A DNA stretch of 64,000 nt, taken from contig CP103804.1 of the NCBI GenBank assembly GCA_024919175.1, positions 2,604,001-2,668,000 on the forward strand, given 5' to 3'. The position numbers were made by a program, and so were the translations under genes. The stretch is from Clostridioides difficile. Its GTDB lineage: Bacteria; Bacillota; Clostridia; Peptostreptococcales; Peptostreptococcaceae. Under the pieces are notes generated by a model. The model saw only the letters and a list, made by a program, of their open reading frames with translations. It made no database searches and had not been told where the DNA came from. The first letter of the stretch is position 1. Every line of letters begins with the position of its first letter. Below, piece by piece: positions 61,420 to 64,000 of the stretch.

Positions 61420-61986
61420 ATGAGTGTTAATTTACAAAAAGGACAAAGAGTAAGTTTAGTAAAAGATGCTAATCCTGTAAAAAATTTAGTTGTAGGATTA
61501 GGGTGGGATATGAATAAACTAGGTAAAAAAAATTATGATTTAGATGCATTTGCAATAGCATTAACTAGTGAAGATAAAATGAAATCATCAAAAGACTTAG
61601 TTTATTTTGGACACCTTAAACATCCTTCTAAATCTATAATACATACTGGTGATAACTTGACTGGAAGAGGTGAGGGAGATGACGAACAAATAAATGTTAA
61701 TTTAGATGATATCCCAGAATATGTACATAAAATAGTTTTTGGAGTTTCTATATACAGAGCTAAAAAAAGAAACCAAGATTTTGGCCAGATGAATAATTCT
61801 TTTATAAGGCTAGTTGATTCAAATTCTAGGCAAGAATTATTTAAATATAACCTTCAAGAAGACTTTTCTGGTAAAGTAACAGTTTTGGCAGGTGAAATTT
61901 ATCGCAGAAATGAAGAATGGAAATTTAATGCCCTAGGAATTGGTCAAAATGAAGAGCTTCATGAATTAACTGATATATATCGTTAA
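61420..61986 (+). CDS. TerD family protein, divergent member
   Basis: A 188-residue TerD-domain protein (tellurite and general stress resistance family, calcium-binding beta sandwich). The motifs are QKGQRVSLVKDA, VVGLGWDM, NYDLDAFAIAL, HTGDNLTGRGEGDDEQINVNL (calcium-site region) and EWKFNALG. The common DLDASAFLL is DLDAFAIAL and the calcium loop has E in place of D once. It pairs with the more standard member 41 bp downstream and is probably cotranscribed. No terC or terB partner is visible in the window. Confidence 0.88.
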   Translation: MSVNLQKGQRVSLVKDANPVKNLVVGLGWDMNKLGKKNYDLDAFAIALTSEDKMKSSKDLVYFGHLKHPSKSIIHTGDNLTGRGEGDDEQINVNLDDIPEYVHKIVFGVSIYRAKKRNQDFGQMNNSFIRLVDSNSRQELFKYNLQEDFSGKVTVLAGEIYRRNEEWKFNALGIGQNEELHELTDIYR

Positions 61987-62027
61987 TACTAACTATAACA
62001 AAAAAATTATAAAAGGAGTTGTTTTAA

Positions 62028-62609
62028 ATGGGTATAACTTTAGCAAAAGGACAAAAAGTAAGTTTAACAAAAACTAATCCAGGACTTAAAAAAGTAATGG
62101 TAGGATTAGGATGGGATACTAATAAATATGATGGTGGTTTTGATTTTGATTTAGATGCTTCTGCATTTTTAACTGGAGCTGATGGTAAGGTAACAACTGA
62201 TGGAGATTTCATATTCTATAATAATTTAAAACATGCTTCTGGAGCAGTTGAATACATGGGAGATAATAGAACAGGAGTTGGAGATGGTGATGATGAGCAA
62301 ATAAGTGTTGACCTATCTAAAATACCACAAAACATTGCAAAGATATCATTTACTGTTACTATAAATGAAGCTGTTACAAGAAGACAAAACTTTGGACAAG
62401 TTGAAAATTCATATATAAGAATTTATAATGAAGAAACTAATGAAGAGCTTATCAAATATGAATTAGGTGAGGATTTTAGTATAGAAACAGCAATAGTTGT
62501 TGCAGAGTTATATAAACATAATGAAGAATGGAAATTCAATGCATTAGGTTCTGGTTTTGAAGATGGACTTGCAGGATTATGTGGAAATTTTGGTGTCAAT
62601 ATAGGCTAA
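62028..62609 (+). CDS. terD: TerD family protein, canonical member
   Basis: A 193-residue TerD protein. LAKGQKVSLTKTNPGLKKVMVGLGWDTN, FDFDLDASAFLT, YMGDNRTGVGDGDDEQISVDLS and EWKFNALGSGF match the canonical pattern, including the acidic calcium-binding loop. TerD proteins act in membrane-associated stress complexes against tellurite, phage and colicins; the exact biochemical role is unsettled. AAAAGGAG lies before the ATG. It is the second gene of a two-gene unit. Confidence 0.92.
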   Translation: MGITLAKGQKVSLTKTNPGLKKVMVGLGWDTNKYDGGFDFDLDASAFLTGADGKVTTDGDFIFYNNLKHASGAVEYMGDNRTGVGDGDDEQISVDLSKIPQNIAKISFTVTINEAVTRRQNFGQVENSYIRIYNEETNEELIKYELGEDFSIETAIVVAELYKHNEEWKFNALGSGFEDGLAGLCGNFGVNIG

Positions 62610-62681
62610 TAATAATTAATAAAAAATAGAAATATGCTATTAGTCTAACTCTAATAAAAGTGTTTTCTGTTTTTAAGATTT

Positions 62682-62715
62682 GTCGTAGGATATTTGCGTA
62701 TTCTACGACTTTCTT
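62682..62715 (+). terminator. Possible terminator of the terD pair
   Basis: GTCGTAG / CTACGAC stem (62682-62688, 62703-62709) followed by TTTCTT. The loop is 14 nt and the T-run is broken, so a weak terminator. Confidence 0.45.
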
Positions 62716-62717
62716 AT

Positions 62718-62753
62718 GCGTAAATATTGTCAACAAAATTAAAGCGTAAATAT
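62718..62753. repeat. Direct repeat GCGTAAATAT upstream of the merR gene
   Basis: GCGTAAATAT occurs at 62718-62727 and 62744-62753 (26 bp apart), with an inverted near copy ATATTTGCG at 62691-62699. It may be a regulator site ahead of the MerR-type gene. Confidence 0.4.
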
Positions 62754-62884
62754 CTGATTTACCATAAACGCAGTATCATTATTTAGAATAATCCACAATA
62801 ACCATCAACCATTTACATAACTCTTTCCTTTTGTTTTTATATTTATGTTATACTATGGTAAAAAGCTTAGAAAGTGGTGAAAAA

Positions 62885-63694
62885 ATGGAGGATAAATTAT
62901 ACCTTATAGGTAAATTTGCATCAATAAACAAAGTTTCCACAAGAATGCTCCGTCACTACGATAAAATAAATTTATTGAATCCAATTTTGATTAAGGAAAA
63001 TGGCTATCGCTACTACAGTGAACAACAAATTGCTATCATATCAAAAATAAAATTGTTACGTGATTGTGATTTTTCATTAGATGAGATTGCACAAATATTT
63101 AAAAATGATAGTGATACTTTCTTTATGGAACAGGTAAAGTGCAAAATAATTGACTTGAACCAGCAAGTTAAGCTACATCAAAAGGCACTTAAATTATTAG
63201 AAAGATTTAGCAAAGAAACCTGTCAAAATAACTTTGTAAACCAGTATGGTATTTCTCTTGTGCAACGAACAGAAAACGCGCTATTGGTTTCTAATCAAAA
63301 ATTTAATTTGGAACACATAGAAACTGAATTTGATAAACTTTTTGTCTTTCTTGAAAAAAAGCATTTAAACACAAATGGATGTGCTGTATTAATAAGTTAC
63401 TTTGATGAAAATAAGGAGAACAAAAACCAAGTGGGTATTCCTGTGACAGAAACTTATCAGGATGAACAATATATCACTATTGTTCTTCCAAAATCTAAAT
63501 GCATCTCCACAATTCACTATGGGGATTATTATAATATTGGATATGCATATAACAGCATTATAAGATATGCTGAGCTAAATGGTTATTCGATTGAGCATTG
63601 TTTCACTGAACGATATTTAATTGACAGCTCACATACAGTAAATCAAACTCAATATGTGACAGAAATTTCAGTTTCCATTAAAAATAGCCCTTGA
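62885..63694 (+). CDS. MerR family regulator with GyrI-like ligand domain (BltR/BmrR type)
   Basis: A 269-residue regulator. The N-terminal MerR helix-turn-helix (about 1-70) reads YLIGKFASINKVSTRMLRHYDKINLLNP, then NGYRYYSEQQIAIISKIKLLRD. A coiled-coil linker (about 75-115) and a C-terminal GyrI-like effector domain (about 120-265; STIHYGDYYNIGYAYNSI) follow. Such proteins bind drugs and activate efflux genes. The frame opens at 62831; ATG 62885 is taken as start because homology begins there and GGTGA precedes it. No pump gene is visible next to it. Confidence 0.87.
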   Translation: MEDKLYLIGKFASINKVSTRMLRHYDKINLLNPILIKENGYRYYSEQQIAIISKIKLLRDCDFSLDEIAQIFKNDSDTFFMEQVKCKIIDLNQQVKLHQKALKLLERFSKETCQNNFVNQYGISLVQRTENALLVSNQKFNLEHIETEFDKLFVFLEKKHLNTNGCAVLISYFDENKENKNQVGIPVTETYQDEQYITIVLPKSKCISTIHYGDYYNIGYAYNSIIRYAELNGYSIEHCFTERYLIDSSHTVNQTQYVTEISVSIKNSP

Positions 63695-63853
63695 TATTAA
63701 CATAATACCATATTTTTATTTATAAACCGCTCAATTTTAATACTTATAATCAATATTTTCATGATAGAGTCAGTTAAATGTCAGCAAAATATTTTATCCA
63801 CAATTTTTATATAAGTTTTTCATACCTTATCAACATAATTATCCGCAATAATA

Positions 63854-63889
63854 AAAAGGTAGCTACTATTAGCATAAGTACTACCTTTT
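63854..63889 (+). terminator. Intrinsic terminator after merR
   Basis: Stem AAAAAGGTAG / CTACCTTTT with inner TACT/AAGTA pairing (63854-63889), T-run on the plus strand. Confidence 0.75.
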
Positions 63890-64000
63890 AATCTATTCCT
63901 CTTCTTCTTGCTAACTTTTTATCTATTCCTCTAATTTTTCCATTTTATCGCTACTTAAATCTTCTTCCTCATATGGTTTTAAAATTTATAATAGATATAT
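63890..64000. other. Window end, possible gene tail
   Basis: A leftward frame ILKPYEEEDLSSDKMEKLEE-stop lies at about 63925-63987 but is preceded by a stop at once. CTTTTTATCTATTCCTCT-like sequence occurs twice (about 63886 and 63915), so a small local duplication is likely. Nothing can be called as a gene. Confidence 0.35.

Noticed and set aside
1..64000. CRISPR arrays, tRNA and rRNA genes
   Set aside because: No regularly spaced repeats of CRISPR type and no tRNA or rRNA signature sequences were seen.

Overview
The window is AT-rich, low-GC Firmicute DNA and reads as a chromosomal segment of Clostridioides difficile or a very close relative. The main evidence is a cell-wall protein with three CWB2 repeats (a Cwp protein), the clostridial aro supra-operon, a cmk-plsC-ispH cluster, strong AGGAGG ribosome binding sites throughout and SAM-I riboswitch control of methionine genes. 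There are no rRNA or tRNA genes and no CRISPR array.

Layout. (1) 1-5.2 kb looks like the end of an integrative element: a partial SGNH esterase with a two-operator promoter, a GNAT acetyltransferase, an unknown 93-aa protein, an AraC/GyrI-type regulator and a large serine recombinase. The recombinase abuts the 3' remnant of an ABC substrate-binding-protein gene that has lost its first part. (2) 5.3-8.4 kb: a cupin, an M56 (BlaR1-like) membrane peptidase gene broken by one nonsense codon, a 1-kb gap and an FMN-binding split-barrel protein. (3) 8.4-15 kb: an apparent operon of a c-di-GMP phosphodiesterase (Cache-degenerate GGDEF-EAL), a large Cache-PAS-GGDEF diguanylate cyclase and a YdcF-like protein. 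(4) 15-23.5 kb: aroF-aroB-aroA-aroC-pheA-aroE-aroK-tyrA, all steps from DAHP to phenylpyruvate and hydroxyphenylpyruvate except aroD. It is preceded by a consensus promoter, a 43-codon leader peptide extremely rich in Phe and Tyr, and an intrinsic terminator: a classic ribosome-mediated attenuator layout.

(5) 23.5-31.8 kb: CorA, a KdpDE two-component pair without kdpABC, FtsH under a MarR regulator with a palindromic operator, and a TetR regulator. (6) 31.9-41.9 kb: metY-metA behind a SAM-I riboswitch, a calcium-type P-type ATPase, bcp-yaaA for peroxide stress, a MITE-like palindromic element, adenine deaminase and a predicted metal exporter. (7) 42-46.9 kb: a housekeeping operon (histidine phosphatase, HI0933 flavoprotein, cmk, plsC, ispH) and a DUF1653 protein.

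(8) 47-55 kb is a degraded, gene-poor region. It holds an orphan LytTR protein, a sensor-only AgrC-like membrane protein, an orphan BlaI repressor, a PLP decarboxylase flanked by related repeats, a VanZ-like gene, a second relic of the VanZ 3' end, and two paralogous 59-aa two-helix membrane proteins. Parts of it look like a duplicated and decayed module. (9) 55-64 kb: a flavodoxin-like reductase, the Cwp protein, an isoprenylcysteine methyltransferase-like protein, an MBL hydrolase with an altered metal motif, YitT, an SdpI-like protein, two TerD proteins and a MerR regulator.

The best candidate for an undescribed system is the aromatic leader-peptide attenuator in front of the aro operon.
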